Shown here piece by piece: positions 24,327 through 31,686 of a DNA stretch of 35,066 bases (position 1 is the first letter of the stretch; every line of letters starts with the position of its first letter). The position numbers and the translations under genes were made by a program. Source of the stretch: Streptomyces sp. G44. Lineage in GTDB: Bacteria; Actinomycetota; Actinomycetes; Streptomycetales; Streptomycetaceae. The stretch spans positions 1-35,066 of the forward strand of contig NZ_JAFEXF010000065.1 of NCBI RefSeq assembly GCF_016905445.1, read 5' to 3'. The notes beneath the pieces are model-generated. The model saw only the letters and a program-made list of their open reading frames with translations, was not told where the DNA came from and ran no database searches.

Positions 24327-24972
24327 TCGGGGAGGCCAGGAGGTAGCGGGCGCCACGGGGCCCGGCGTGCTCGCCGACCTGCCAGCCCGCCCGCTCCAGG
24401 GCCGCCGCGCAGGCCCGCAGGCCATCGGGGGACGGCTCGCGCACGGCGACGGCCTCGGGCTGCGGGGTGCCCGACACCTCGTAGCCACCGTGTCCCTCGG
24501 CGCGGTCGGGGGCCGGGCGGGCCGGCGGCAGGCCCGCCGCCTCCAGGGCCAGGGCCGCCGCCTGCACGAGATGCGTGCGCTCCCAGGCGCAGGGGCGGTC
24601 GCGGGCGCCGTCGGGGTTCGTCATGCGGCGCAGCTCGACCAGGCCCTCCCAGGCGCTGCGGACCTCCCGCGCGCGGGCGGGGCCCTCGCTGCCGGTCACG
24701 GACGTCTCCGTGCCGGTGTGCGCGGCGAAGACGCCGGGGGCCGCCACGGGCTCGGCGGGGGCCGCGGCGGGCTCCCGCGTCCGCGCGGCGGCCTCCTCCC
24801 GCACGCGATGGCCCGCGGGCGTCAGGAAGTACGCGTGCGGGGGCCGGGGGTGGCGGAAGGCCAGGCGAGCCCGCACCAGGCCCGTCAGCCGGGCCTCGCT
24901 CCCGGACAGCCGCCCGGTCGCGGGATCCGCCGCCTCGATGATCCGTCGCTGCGCGGCCGTGGGTGGCTTCAC
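24316..24972 (-). CDS. Hypothetical protein with winged-helix-like N terminus
   Basis: The 218-residue product begins 'MKPPTAAQRRIIEAADPATGRLSGSEARLTGLVRARLAFRHPRPPHAYFLTPAGHRVREEAA', which reads like a winged-helix domain. An Ala/Pro/Glu-rich linker (about 62-90) follows, then 'SAWEGLVELRRMTNPDGARDRPCAWERTHLVQAAALALEAAG' and a C-terminal 'DGLRACAAALERAGWQVGEHAGPRGARYLLASPRR'. Similar proteins are annotated only as hypothetical in Streptomyces as far as I recall. The GTG start at 24972 is uncertain. An inverted repeat with GGTACC arms lies 21 bp upstream and could be an autoregulatory site. Confidence 0.75.
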   Translation of the reverse strand: MKPPTAAQRRIIEAADPATGRLSGSEARLTGLVRARLAFRHPRPPHAYFLTPAGHRVREEAAARTREPAAAPAEPVAAPGVFAAHTGTETSVTGSEGPARAREVRSAWEGLVELRRMTNPDGARDRPCAWERTHLVQAAALALEAAGLPPARPAPDRAEGHGGYEVSGTPQPEAVAVREPSPDGLRACAAALERAGWQVGEHAGPRGARYLLASPRRA

Positions 24973-24992
24973 CGCGCACGCACCCCCTTCCG

Positions 24993-25020
24993 CGTCGGTA
25001 CCGTCAGGTCAACTGGTACC
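24993..25020. promoter_or_regulatory. Inverted repeat TCGGTACC...GGTACCGA upstream of the winged-helix gene
   Basis: Perfect 8-bp arms (24993-25000 and 25013-25020) are separated by 12 bp. On the - strand the centre contains TTGACC, a fair -35, so a bound protein would block the promoter. Confidence 0.45.
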
Positions 25021-25114
25021 GATGGTGCCCTGTGCCACTGACATCACGAGCTCCAGCACCGGCGCCGAGGACGAACAGCTCGGCCCGCGGCCGTCCCCGC
25101 CACCGACGCCCGTC

Positions 25115-25708
25115 CTACGGCCGCAGGTTCCAGCTCGCCACCACCGGCCGCCCGTGCTCCGTGCTCAGCCGGCTCACCGTGCCCGTGGCCAGGAGGAACA
25201 TCGAGCCGCCCGACGCGGGCAGGCCGAGCCGACGCGCCGTCAGGACGCGCAGGAAGTGACTGTGGGCGAAGAGGACCACGCTGCCCTCGTTGTTGGCGAG
25301 CGCCGCGTCCACCTTGGCCAGCATGCGGTCGGCGCGCTCGCCCACCTGCTCCGGGCTCTCGCCGGGGTGCTCCGGCGGGCCGGGCGCGACCCCGTCGGTG
25401 AACAGATACCAGTCGGGCCGCGTGCGGTGGATCTCGACGGTCGTGACACCCTCGTACGCGCCGTAGTCCCACTCGCGCAGATCCGGGTCGACGTACGCGT
25501 CCGGGAACCCGACGAGCTCCGCCGTCTCCCGCGCACGCCGCAGGGGGCTCGTGAACGCCGCCCCGATCCGGAACCCGCCGACGAGCGGGGCGAGCGAGCG
25601 GGCCTGCCGCCTGCCGTTGTCCGTGAGGGGGATGTCCGTCCAGCCGGTGTGCTGCCCCGAGAGGGACCACTCCGTCTCGCCGTGCCGGACGAGGAGCAGA
25701 TCGCCCAT
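25115..25708 (-). CDS. Histidine phosphatase (phosphoglycerate mutase-like)
   Basis: The 197-residue product is a branch-1 histidine phosphatase. The nucleophile motif LLLVRHGETEWS is at residues 4-15 (His9), with 'TSPLRRARETAEL', 'LREWDYGAYEGVTTVEI', and the second catalytic His in 'VVLFAHSHFLRVLTARRLGL'. It lacks the insert of cofactor-dependent mutases, so it is more likely a broad phosphatase. The ATG at 25708 fits the conserved N terminus. No functional partner is evident. Confidence 0.93.
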   Translation of the reverse strand: MGDLLLVRHGETEWSLSGQHTGWTDIPLTDNGRRQARSLAPLVGGFRIGAAFTSPLRRARETAELVGFPDAYVDPDLREWDYGAYEGVTTVEIHRTRPDWYLFTDGVAPGPPEHPGESPEQVGERADRMLAKVDAALANNEGSVVLFAHSHFLRVLTARRLGLPASGGSMFLLATGTVSRLSTEHGRPVVASWNLRP

Positions 25709-25730
25709 GGTCGCGCCAATCCTGTTCTTC

Positions 25731-25766
25731 CGGTGGTGGCCGGACCGTGCGGTCCGGCCACCACCG
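25731..25766. terminator. 17-bp-arm hairpin downstream of the VWA module
   Basis: CGGTGGTGGCCGGACCG (25731-25747) and CGGTCCGGCCACCACCG (25750-25766) are perfect arms with a 2-base centre. It lies 50 bp after the last gene of the VWA module (- strand) and just upstream of the phosphatase gene. Confidence 0.75.
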
Positions 25767-25815
25767 AGACTGCCACGCCGCGCGGACCGGCCGCGGGGCG
25801 GGCCCGCCGGGACGG

Positions 25816-26610
25816 CTACAGGCCCTGCGGCACCCGGGCGGGACGGCCCGAGCCGCGGGTCAGGGCGTATCCGCCGACGCCCGCGAGGGCCGCGAGGACG
25901 CCGCCGGCCGCCGTCCAGATCCAGCGCGAGGACCACCAGCCGGAGGCCCAGCCGTCCTCCGGCTCCGTGGCGGCGGCGGGCCGCTGCCGGTCCGAGCCCG
26001 CGCCCGGCACCAGCGGCTCCGCGAGCGACCCGTCGACGGCCTGCGCGCCGCCCGCGTCGGTGGTGGTCACCTTCGTCTCGGCCCGCACCGGCAGGCCCAG
26101 GTCGTCGGCCTTCAGGCCGGTGACCGTGAGCCGCAGGTAGTAGGTGCCCGGCAGCGGGTCGTTCGCCCACTGCTCCGACCAGGCCCGCACGGTACGCAGC
26201 GTGCAGGACAGGGAGACCGACCCGGCGTCCGGCGCCACCGTCCTCTTCGGCGTGCCGAGCCGGCAGGCCTGGCGGCGCCGCAGGCCGTCGTACACGTCGA
26301 CCTGCCAGGTGGAGGCCGCGTGCCGGGCGGCCGTGTCCGGGAGCCTCACCGTGGCGTGCACGGTGGCGCGCTGCCCGGTGTCCACGGGGAACGCCCAGTA
26401 CAGGTAGTCACCCGTGGACGCCTCGGCGGTGGCCTCCTGGCCGGGGCGGATCGGGGTGGCGGTACGGAAGGACGTGCCGGCCTCGGTCGGGGCACCGGCG
26501 GACTTCTCGTCGCCGTCGGCGGCGGCGGCCCCGGGGAAGGCCAGCAGGGCGGCCGCGCCCAGCAGGGCCGCGCGCCCCCACCCACGTGTCGTACGTGTCG
26601 AACGGGCCAT
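25816..26610 (-). CDS. Secreted, C-terminally anchored protein coupled to the VWA gene
   Basis: The 264-residue product has a signal peptide (GWGRAALLGAAALLAFPGAAAADG), an extracellular beta-rich domain ('GTSFRTATPIRPGQEATAEASTGDYLYWAFPVDTGQRATVHATVRLP', 'WQVDVYDGLRRRQACRLGT', 'LPGTYYLRLTVTGLKADDLGLPVRAE'), a Pro/Ala/Glu-rich stalk, and one C-terminal transmembrane helix ('WIWTAAGGVLAALAGVGGYALT') followed by a short basic tail. The domain resembles the pre-peptidase-like region seen in VWA partner proteins. Its ATG shares one base (TGATG) with the VWA gene's stop, so the two are made together and probably form a complex on the cell surface. Confidence 0.85.
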   Translation of the reverse strand: MARSTRTTRGWGRAALLGAAALLAFPGAAAADGDEKSAGAPTEAGTSFRTATPIRPGQEATAEASTGDYLYWAFPVDTGQRATVHATVRLPDTAARHAASTWQVDVYDGLRRRQACRLGTPKRTVAPDAGSVSLSCTLRTVRAWSEQWANDPLPGTYYLRLTVTGLKADDLGLPVRAETKVTTTDAGGAQAVDGSLAEPLVPGAGSDRQRPAAATEPEDGWASGWWSSRWIWTAAGGVLAALAGVGGYALTRGSGRPARVPQGL

Positions 26611-27908
26611 CAGTTGGTCCTCCAGACCGCGAAGCGCCAGCGCGAGAGCCAGCCCCAGACCAGACCCGCGACGAAGCCGACGAGTACGAGCAGACCGAGC
26701 AGCCACCAGCCGTGGCCGAGCCCGAAGAAGGCGACGTCCGAGGCCTCGTCGGGGGAGTCGACCAGGTCCACGGCCAGCTCGACCGGCAGGCCCGGCGTCT
26801 TCTTCACCGAGGCGGGCGCGGAGAAGGAGTTGCTGACACGCAGGCAGACGGTCTCGGTGGCCCCGTACTTGTCCTCCTCGTCCATACCGTCCGCTTCCGG
26901 CCTCGGGTAGCGCAGACCCGTCGAGATGACGTCGGTACGGCCGTCACCGGACTCCTGGCCGCGGACGATCTCGCGCCCGCCCGGCGTCTCGGCGCGCAGC
27001 AGCACGCCGTAGTCCTGGTTGACGGCACGGTCCGCCGACACACTCACGGAGGCACGCAGTTCCTTGCCCTCGGGCACGTCCACGCGGTACCAGCGGTGCT
27101 CGCCGAACTCCTCGCGGTCGGTGTAGAGGCCGGACTTCAGCCGGGGCGCGCCGGCGCACCGGGCGGCGCCCTCGGCCTCCGTCGGAGTGACCACCGGGTC
27201 GGCGGCGCGGTCGATCAGCTGCTTGACGCGGCCCGCGAGTTCGTCGGTGTGCCGGATCGAGGTGTACGTCCCTCCGGTGGCCTCCGCGATGCAGCTCAGC
27301 TGGTCGCGGGTCTTGGCGTCCGGGACCAGGCCGAGCGTGTCGATGGTGAGGTGGATCCCCTTGGCGGAGATCTCCCGCGCCACCACGCACGGGTCGAGCG
27401 GCTGACAGGTGTCCTCGCCGTCGGATATCAGCACGATGCGGCGGCTGCGCTCGGCGGTGTCGTCCGTCAGGTCGTCGGCGGCCTTGAGCAGCGTCGGGCC
27501 GATCGGGGTCCAGCCGGTCGGCGCGAGGGTCGCCACGGCGGTCTTCGCGTCGGTGCGGCCCGCCTTGTCGAGCCGCTCCACGGGGTAGAGCAGCTCGGTG
27601 TCCTTGCAGCCCGTCCTGCGGTCGTCACCGCGGTAGTTGGCGCCGAGGGTACGGATGCCGAGCGCGACCTCGTCCGGGGTCGCGTCCAGGACCTCGTTGA
27701 ACGCCTGCTTGGCGGCGGCCATGCGGGACTTGCCGTCGATGTCGCGGGCCCGCATGGACCCGCTGACGTCGAGCACCAGCTCGACCTTGGGGGCGGGGCG
27801 CGCCGGTTCGTCGTCATCGGCGGCGGCGGGACCCGCCGTGACGACCCCGGCGGTCAAAGCGGCGAGCAGGGCGATGACCCAGGCCGCCGGCCGTTGTCTT
27901 GTGATCAT
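26610..27908 (-). CDS. Exported VWA-domain protein with C-terminal membrane anchor
   Basis: The 432-residue product has a signal peptide (AWVIALLAALTAGVVTAGPAAA), then a von Willebrand A domain with an intact MIDAS: Asp47-x-Ser49-x-Ser51 (LVLDVSGSM), Thr134 (GWTPIGPT) and Asp163 (LISDGEDTC). The Ig/beta-like second half ('HRWYRVDVPEGKELRASVSVSADRAVNQDYGVLLRA') ends in one transmembrane helix (WWLLGLLVLVGFVAGLVWGW) with a basic tail. A metal-dependent protein-protein contact role outside the membrane is expected. A leaderless promoter (TTGTCG-N18-TAGGAT-N6-ATG) lies directly upstream. The partner is unknown. Confidence 0.92.
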   Translation of the reverse strand: MITRQRPAAWVIALLAALTAGVVTAGPAAADDDEPARPAPKVELVLDVSGSMRARDIDGKSRMAAAKQAFNEVLDATPDEVALGIRTLGANYRGDDRRTGCKDTELLYPVERLDKAGRTDAKTAVATLAPTGWTPIGPTLLKAADDLTDDTAERSRRIVLISDGEDTCQPLDPCVVAREISAKGIHLTIDTLGLVPDAKTRDQLSCIAEATGGTYTSIRHTDELAGRVKQLIDRAADPVVTPTEAEGAARCAGAPRLKSGLYTDREEFGEHRWYRVDVPEGKELRASVSVSADRAVNQDYGVLLRAETPGGREIVRGQESGDGRTDVISTGLRYPRPEADGMDEEDKYGATETVCLRVSNSFSAPASVKKTPGLPVELAVDLVDSPDEASDVAFFGLGHGWWLLGLLVLVGFVAGLVWGWLSRWRFAVWRTN

Positions 27909-27914
27909 CGCCGG

Positions 27915-27944
27915 ATCCTATTGATCTTGCGGTACATCCGACAA
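27915..27944 (-). promoter_or_regulatory. Leaderless promoter of the VWA gene
   Basis: On the - strand TTGTCG (27944-27939) and TAGGAT (27920-27915) have 18-bp spacing, and 6 bases separate the -10 from the ATG at 27908. No Shine-Dalgarno is seen. Confidence 0.6.
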
Positions 27945-27958
27945 AACGACGGGTGCGG

Positions 27959-28855
27959 TCATTCACAGGGAGCCAGGTCGTTCGGGGTGGGCTTGTGGGT
28001 GGCGATGTCCTCGTCCGGGAAGTGCTCGCGGAAATACTGGTCCCAATAGCCTTTGGCGATGAAGGTCTTGAGAGCTCTGGTGAGGCGCTCGCAGGACTCC
28101 CTGTCCCCGTTGGGGACGGCGATGCCGAAGCGGTCCTGCGTGCCCACCTGTATGTTTTCGAGGCGAAGGTGTTCGTCTTCCTGGGCGTAGCCGAGCAGAT
28201 CGACCTGGGCGGTGAAGACGGCGTCCACGTCGCCCCGCTTCAGGTCGGAGACGCACTGTGAGAGGCCGGCCCGTTCCACGATGGTCATCTTCACCGCGAG
28301 TTTCTCGTTGAGCTGCTGCAACGAGGTGGTGCCCCGCATGGTGCACACGGTCTTGCCCCCGAGATCCTTCACCTTGCCGATGTCCGGTCCGCCCTTGGCC
28401 GTCATCACTTCCTGCTCGCTGTACACGTACGGCCCCGCGAAGTCGACATACTCGCGGCGCTCGTCGTTCATGGCGACATTGGCGAGCATGATGTCGGCCT
28501 TGCCGTTCTTCATGTAGTTGATGCGTTGTTCGAAGGTGACCTGGACCGGCGTGACGTCGATCTCCAGTTCGTCCTCCAGCCAGTACATGAGGTCGGCCTG
28601 GAAGCCCTGCAGTGTGTTCGACCCGGTGTCGAGCCGACTCCAGCCCGGCAGGTCCCCCAGGACGCCGACGTTGACCCGGGCGCCCGGCTGCACCACGGGC
28701 GTGGGGCCGGGAGCGGGGGTCGCTCCCTGGCCGTCGGCGCCGTCGTCGCCGCTTCCCGTACACGCCGTCAGCACGGCGAGCACTGCCACTCCCGCGGCGA
28801 GCGGCGTCAGACGTTTCGTGGTCCTCGTTCGCGGGGCGGACCGGCTGCGTGTCAA
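27959..28855 (-). CDS. Solute-binding (SBP_bac_3) lipoprotein without transporter genes
   Basis: The 298-residue product has a lipoprotein signal with lipobox LTAC (Cys32), a Gly/Pro linker, and a periplasmic-binding-type domain: 'RVNVGVLGDLPGWSRLDTGSNTLQGFQADLMYWLEDELEIDV', 'INYMKNGKADIMLANVAMNDERREYVDFAGPYVYSEQEVMT', 'LGGKTVCTMRGTTSLQQL', 'LKRGDVDAVFTAQVDLLGYA'. It is the polar amino-acid-binding (family 3) type. No ABC permease or ATPase is nearby, so it may act as a sensor subunit. The TTG start at 28855 overlaps the upstream TGA by 4 bp (TTGA), which supports this unusual start. Confidence 0.9.
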   Translation of the reverse strand: MTRSRSAPRTRTTKRLTPLAAGVAVLAVLTACTGSGDDGADGQGATPAPGPTPVVQPGARVNVGVLGDLPGWSRLDTGSNTLQGFQADLMYWLEDELEIDVTPVQVTFEQRINYMKNGKADIMLANVAMNDERREYVDFAGPYVYSEQEVMTAKGGPDIGKVKDLGGKTVCTMRGTTSLQQLNEKLAVKMTIVERAGLSQCVSDLKRGDVDAVFTAQVDLLGYAQEDEHLRLENIQVGTQDRFGIAVPNGDRESCERLTRALKTFIAKGYWDQYFREHFPDEDIATHKPTPNDLAPCE

Positions 28856-29625
28856 AGGATCCCCCTGTTGTAGAGCACGGCCTCGGCCACGCCGAGGTCG
28901 ACGTGGCAGGAACGGTCGGGTTCGTGGAGACGGAGGGTCACTCGGGCCTGCCGTTCGACCTTCCCCAGCGGCAGGTGCGCTTCCTTCCCCGGCCGAACGG
29001 TGACAGAGCCGGTGGCGCGGCCATCGACGGAGGAGGTGGCGCGGAGTGACGCGGGCACCACGCAGTCGCCGAAGGGGCGGGAGTTGGTCAGCGTCAGGGT
29101 GAGCGACAGGGCATCGCGATCGGGATCATTCGGGAGGGAGAGTACGGCCGTGCTGCCGTTCTGCATCCGACTGCCGGAACCGACGTGGACCCGGTCGGTC
29201 ACATTGACATCCGGCTTGTGCAGTCCGAACCAGATCACCATCGGAACTCCGACGCCCAGGAGAAGGGCCAGCGCGATGGGGGCGAAACGCCTGAGCCGCT
29301 CGCGTACGCGCCGCGGCCGGGGCGGCGGCGGGGCGGGGTCCGGGGGCGGCTCGCCCGGACCCGGACCCGGACCCGGAGCCGGGTCCGGCTCCGGGTCCGG
29401 AGCCGCTGGAGGGTTTCGCATGTGCTGCCACAGCTTCTCCAGGCCCTGGGGCAGCAGGTACGCGAGCAGTGCGACGCCGAGGGAGAGCGCGTTGGTCACG
29501 TCCGCGCTCTTCGCGCCCAAGGTCAGCAGCCAGGCGGTGAGGCCGCTGACCACGATGAGAACGCACAAGCCCCATATGCGATTCGGCCGGTTCTGATCCG
29601 GCGGCGCGGGCGGATCATGTGCCAT
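28852..29625 (-). CDS. Three-helix membrane protein with proline-rich linker
   Basis: The 257-residue product has two N-terminal transmembrane helices (about 18-36 and 46-61), a long Pro/Gly/Glu/Asp linker (PDPEPDPAPGPGPGPG and following, about 73-103), an arginine-rich stretch, a third helix ('APIALALLLGVGVPMVIWFGL', about 115-135), and a C-terminal beta-rich domain likely outside the cell ('ALSLTLTLTNSRPFGDCVVPASLRATSS', 'ARVTLRLHEPDRSCHVDLGVAEAVL'). I do not recognise a family. It is translationally coupled to the solute-binding lipoprotein gene. GGAGGG lies 10 bases before the ATG; a Crp-like site is 67 bp upstream. Confidence 0.8.
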   Translation of the reverse strand: MAHDPPAPPDQNRPNRIWGLCVLIVVSGLTAWLLTLGAKSADVTNALSLGVALLAYLLPQGLEKLWQHMRNPPAAPDPEPDPAPGPGPGPGEPPPDPAPPPPRPRRVRERLRRFAPIALALLLGVGVPMVIWFGLHKPDVNVTDRVHVGSGSRMQNGSTAVLSLPNDPDRDALSLTLTLTNSRPFGDCVVPASLRATSSVDGRATGSVTVRPGKEAHLPLGKVERQARVTLRLHEPDRSCHVDLGVAEAVLYNRGIL

Positions 29626-29691
29626 GGCGTGCCAGCCCTCCGTCGCTCACGCTTACCCCCTGCGCGATCGAGCGATGTCCGGGCATCAAAT

Positions 29692-29705
29692 ATGACACAG
29701 ATCAC
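29692..29705 (-). promoter_or_regulatory. Crp-like site upstream of the membrane/SBP pair
   Basis: On the - strand GTGATCTGTGTCAT fits GTGA-N6-TCAY, close to the Crp consensus TGTGA-N6-TCACA. It lies 67-80 bp upstream of the 29625 start, next to an AT-rich CATATTTGATG that may hold the -10. Confidence 0.4.
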
Positions 29706-29736
29706 TGCCGCCGCGCCGGGGTTGGGGCCCCGCGCA

Positions 29737-30954
29737 TCAGGGGTGCTGGCGGTAGCCGCTCAGGAAGCGGCCGATGCGGCTGATCGCCGCGTCGAGGTCG
29801 TCGGCGTGGGGGAGGGTGAGGATGCGGAAGTGGTCGGGGCGCGGCCAGTTGAAGCCGGTGCCCTGGACCACCTGGATCTTCTCCTGGAGGAGGAGGTCCA
29901 GCACGAACTTCTCGTCGTCGTGGATCGGGTGGACCTTCGGGTCCAGGCGCGGGAAGGCGTACAGCGCGCCCTTCGGCTTGACGCAGGAGACGCCGGGGAT
30001 CTCGTTCAGTTTCTCCCAGGCCCGGTCCCGCTGCTCGTGCAACCGGCCGCCCGGCGCCGTGAGTTCCCGGATGGACTGCCGGCCGCCGAGCGCGGCCTGA
30101 ATGGCGTACTGCGCGGGCGCGTTGGGGCACAGCCGCATGGAGGCCAGCATCGTCAGGCCCTCCAGGTAGTTCCTCGCGTGCTGCCGCGGGCCGGTGACGA
30201 CCAGCCAGCCCGAGCGGAAGCCCGCCACCCGGTACGTCTTCGACAGGCCGCAGAAGGTGAGGACCACGAGGTCCGGGGCGAGGGCGGCGACGCTGTGGTG
30301 CACGGCGTCGTCGTACAGGATCTGGTCGTAGATCTCGTCGGCGAAGACCATCAGGCCGTGCCGCCGCGCGAGGTCGAGGATGCCCTCCAGGACCTCCTTC
30401 GGATAGACCGCGCCCGTCGGGTTGTTGGGGTTGATGATCACGACGGCCTTGGTCCGGTCGGTGATCTTCGCGGCCATGTCGTCGAGGTCGGGGTACCAGT
30501 CCGCGGACTCGTCGCACACGTAGTGGACGGCCTTGCCCCCGGAGAGGGTGGTGACGGCGGTCCACAGGGGGAAGTCGGGCGCCGGGACGAGGACTTCGTC
30601 GCCGTCCTCAAGGAGTGCCTGCACGGCCATCGTGACCAGTTCGGAGACGCCGTTGCCGAGGAAGACGTCGTCCACCGAGACCTCGTCGAGGCCGAGCGCC
30701 TGATAGCGCTGGGCGACCGCGCGGCGGGCGGACAGGACGCCGCGCGAGTCCGTGTAGCCGTGCGCGTGGGGGAGCATCCGGATCATGTCCTGGACGATCT
30801 CCTCGGGCGCCTCGAAGCCGAAGAGCGCGGGGTTGCCGGTGTTGAGGCGCAGGACGCTGTGGCCCGCCTCCTCCAGCGCGTTGGCGTGCTCGATCACGGG
30901 GCCCCGGATCTCGTAACAGACCTCGCTGAGCTTGCTCGACTGCCGGAACTCCAT
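29737..30954 (-). CDS. PLP-dependent aminotransferase, alanine-transaminase (AlaA) type
   Basis: The 405-residue fold-type-I aminotransferase starts 'MEFRQSSKLSEVCYEIRGPVIEHANALEEAGHSVLRLNTGNPALFGFEAPEEI', the signature of AlaA-like pyruvate:glutamate transaminases. Also visible are 'HGYTDSRGVLSARRAV', 'NPNNPTGAVYPKEVLEGI', 'FADEIYDQILYD', the PLP lysine in 'FCGLSKTYRVAGFRSGW', and 'GFNWPRPDHFRILTLP'. Expected reaction: glutamate + pyruvate to alanine + 2-oxoglutarate. GGGAGG precedes the ATG. It is divergent from the HxlR gene, sharing an 84-bp spacer with one operator. Confidence 0.94.
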   Translation of the reverse strand: MEFRQSSKLSEVCYEIRGPVIEHANALEEAGHSVLRLNTGNPALFGFEAPEEIVQDMIRMLPHAHGYTDSRGVLSARRAVAQRYQALGLDEVSVDDVFLGNGVSELVTMAVQALLEDGDEVLVPAPDFPLWTAVTTLSGGKAVHYVCDESADWYPDLDDMAAKITDRTKAVVIINPNNPTGAVYPKEVLEGILDLARRHGLMVFADEIYDQILYDDAVHHSVAALAPDLVVLTFCGLSKTYRVAGFRSGWLVVTGPRQHARNYLEGLTMLASMRLCPNAPAQYAIQAALGGRQSIRELTAPGGRLHEQRDRAWEKLNEIPGVSCVKPKGALYAFPRLDPKVHPIHDDEKFVLDLLLQEKIQVVQGTGFNWPRPDHFRILTLPHADDLDAAISRIGRFLSGYRQHP

Positions 30955-30980
30955 GCGGTACGCCTCCCGTGACGTGAGTT

Positions 30981-30997
30981 ACTTGGTTTTACCAAGT
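30981..30997. promoter_or_regulatory. Shared HxlR-type operator
   Basis: ACTTGGT-TTT-ACCAAGT is a perfect inverted repeat with 7-bp arms in the 84-bp divergent spacer. A related half site CCTTGGA lies at 31002-31008, over the -35 of the HxlR gene, so both genes could be regulated. Confidence 0.7.
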
Positions 30998-31003
30998 CGC
31001 ACC

Positions 31004-31038
31004 TTGGAAAGTCCAACAACCTGTCTAGACTGCGTCCC
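31004..31038 (+). promoter_or_regulatory. HxlR gene promoter, leaderless type
   Basis: TTGGAA (31004-31009) and TAGACT (31026-31031) have 16-bp spacing; the ATG follows after 7 bases and there is no Shine-Dalgarno. Confidence 0.5.
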
Positions 31039-31668
31039 ATGTCACCTCGCCGAAGCTACGACCAGTACTGCGCTGCGGCCCGGGCCCTGGACGCCGTGGG
31101 CGACCGCTGGACCCTCCTGGTCGTCAGGGAGCTGCTGGTCGGGCCGCGCCGCTACACCGACCTGCACGCCGACCTGCCGGGGGTCAGCACCGACGTCCTC
31201 GCCTCGCGCCTGAAGGACATGGAGCAGCAGGGCCTGGCCACCCGCCGCCGCCTGCCCCCGCCCGCGGCCGCGTACGTCTACGAACTCACCGAGCGGGGCC
31301 GGGCGTTGCTCCCCGTCCTGGAGGCCCTCGCCGGGTGGGGCGCGCACGGCCTGGCGGAACGCGGGCCCACGGACGCGGTGCGCGCCCACTGGTTCGCCCT
31401 GCCGCTGCTGCGGCGCCTCGCCGGGGCCGGGCTCGAAGGCGTGGTGGAGGTACGGCTCGACGAGGGACGGTTCCACGTGCGCCTCGGCGGCGCCGGAAGC
31501 TACGGCGACGGACCCGCGCCGGAGCAGCCGGACGCCCGCCTCGCGCTGGACGCCGGGACGTGTGTGGCGCTGTGCCGCGGTGAACTCTCCGTCGGGCAGG
31601 GCGTGCGGGAGGGCCGGATCGAGGTCTCCGGGGGGTCCGTCCTCGCCAAGGCGCTGCGCGCGTCGTGA
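31039..31668 (+). CDS. HxlR-family regulator with C-terminal SCP2-like domain
   Basis: The 209-residue product has an N-terminal HxlR winged helix ('YCAAARALDAVGDRWTLLVVRELLVGPRRYTDLHADLPGVSTDVLASRLKDMEQQGLATRRRL', 'YELTERGRALLPVLEALAGWG'), and a C-terminal 90-residue domain ('ALPLLRRLAGAGLEGVVEVRLDEGRFHVRLG', 'DARLALDAGTCVALCRGELSVGQGVREGRIEVSGG') like the sterol-carrier-type hydrophobic-ligand fold. This two-domain form is frequent in actinobacteria. It probably binds the ACTTGGT palindrome upstream and controls the divergent aminotransferase and itself. Confidence 0.92.
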   Translation: MSPRRSYDQYCAAARALDAVGDRWTLLVVRELLVGPRRYTDLHADLPGVSTDVLASRLKDMEQQGLATRRRLPPPAAAYVYELTERGRALLPVLEALAGWGAHGLAERGPTDAVRAHWFALPLLRRLAGAGLEGVVEVRLDEGRFHVRLGGAGSYGDGPAPEQPDARLALDAGTCVALCRGELSVGQGVREGRIEVSGGSVLAKALRAS

Positions 31669-31686
31669 CGCCCGCGGCCCCGGCCG

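Noticed and set aside
24284..24979. An alternative - strand frame across the winged-helix-like gene
   Set aside because: Arginine/glycine-rich composition; the 24316-24972 frame gives much more protein-like sequence.
25551..26123. + strand frames across the phosphatase and VWA partner genes
   Set aside because: They are antisense to well supported genes and have no ribosome sites.
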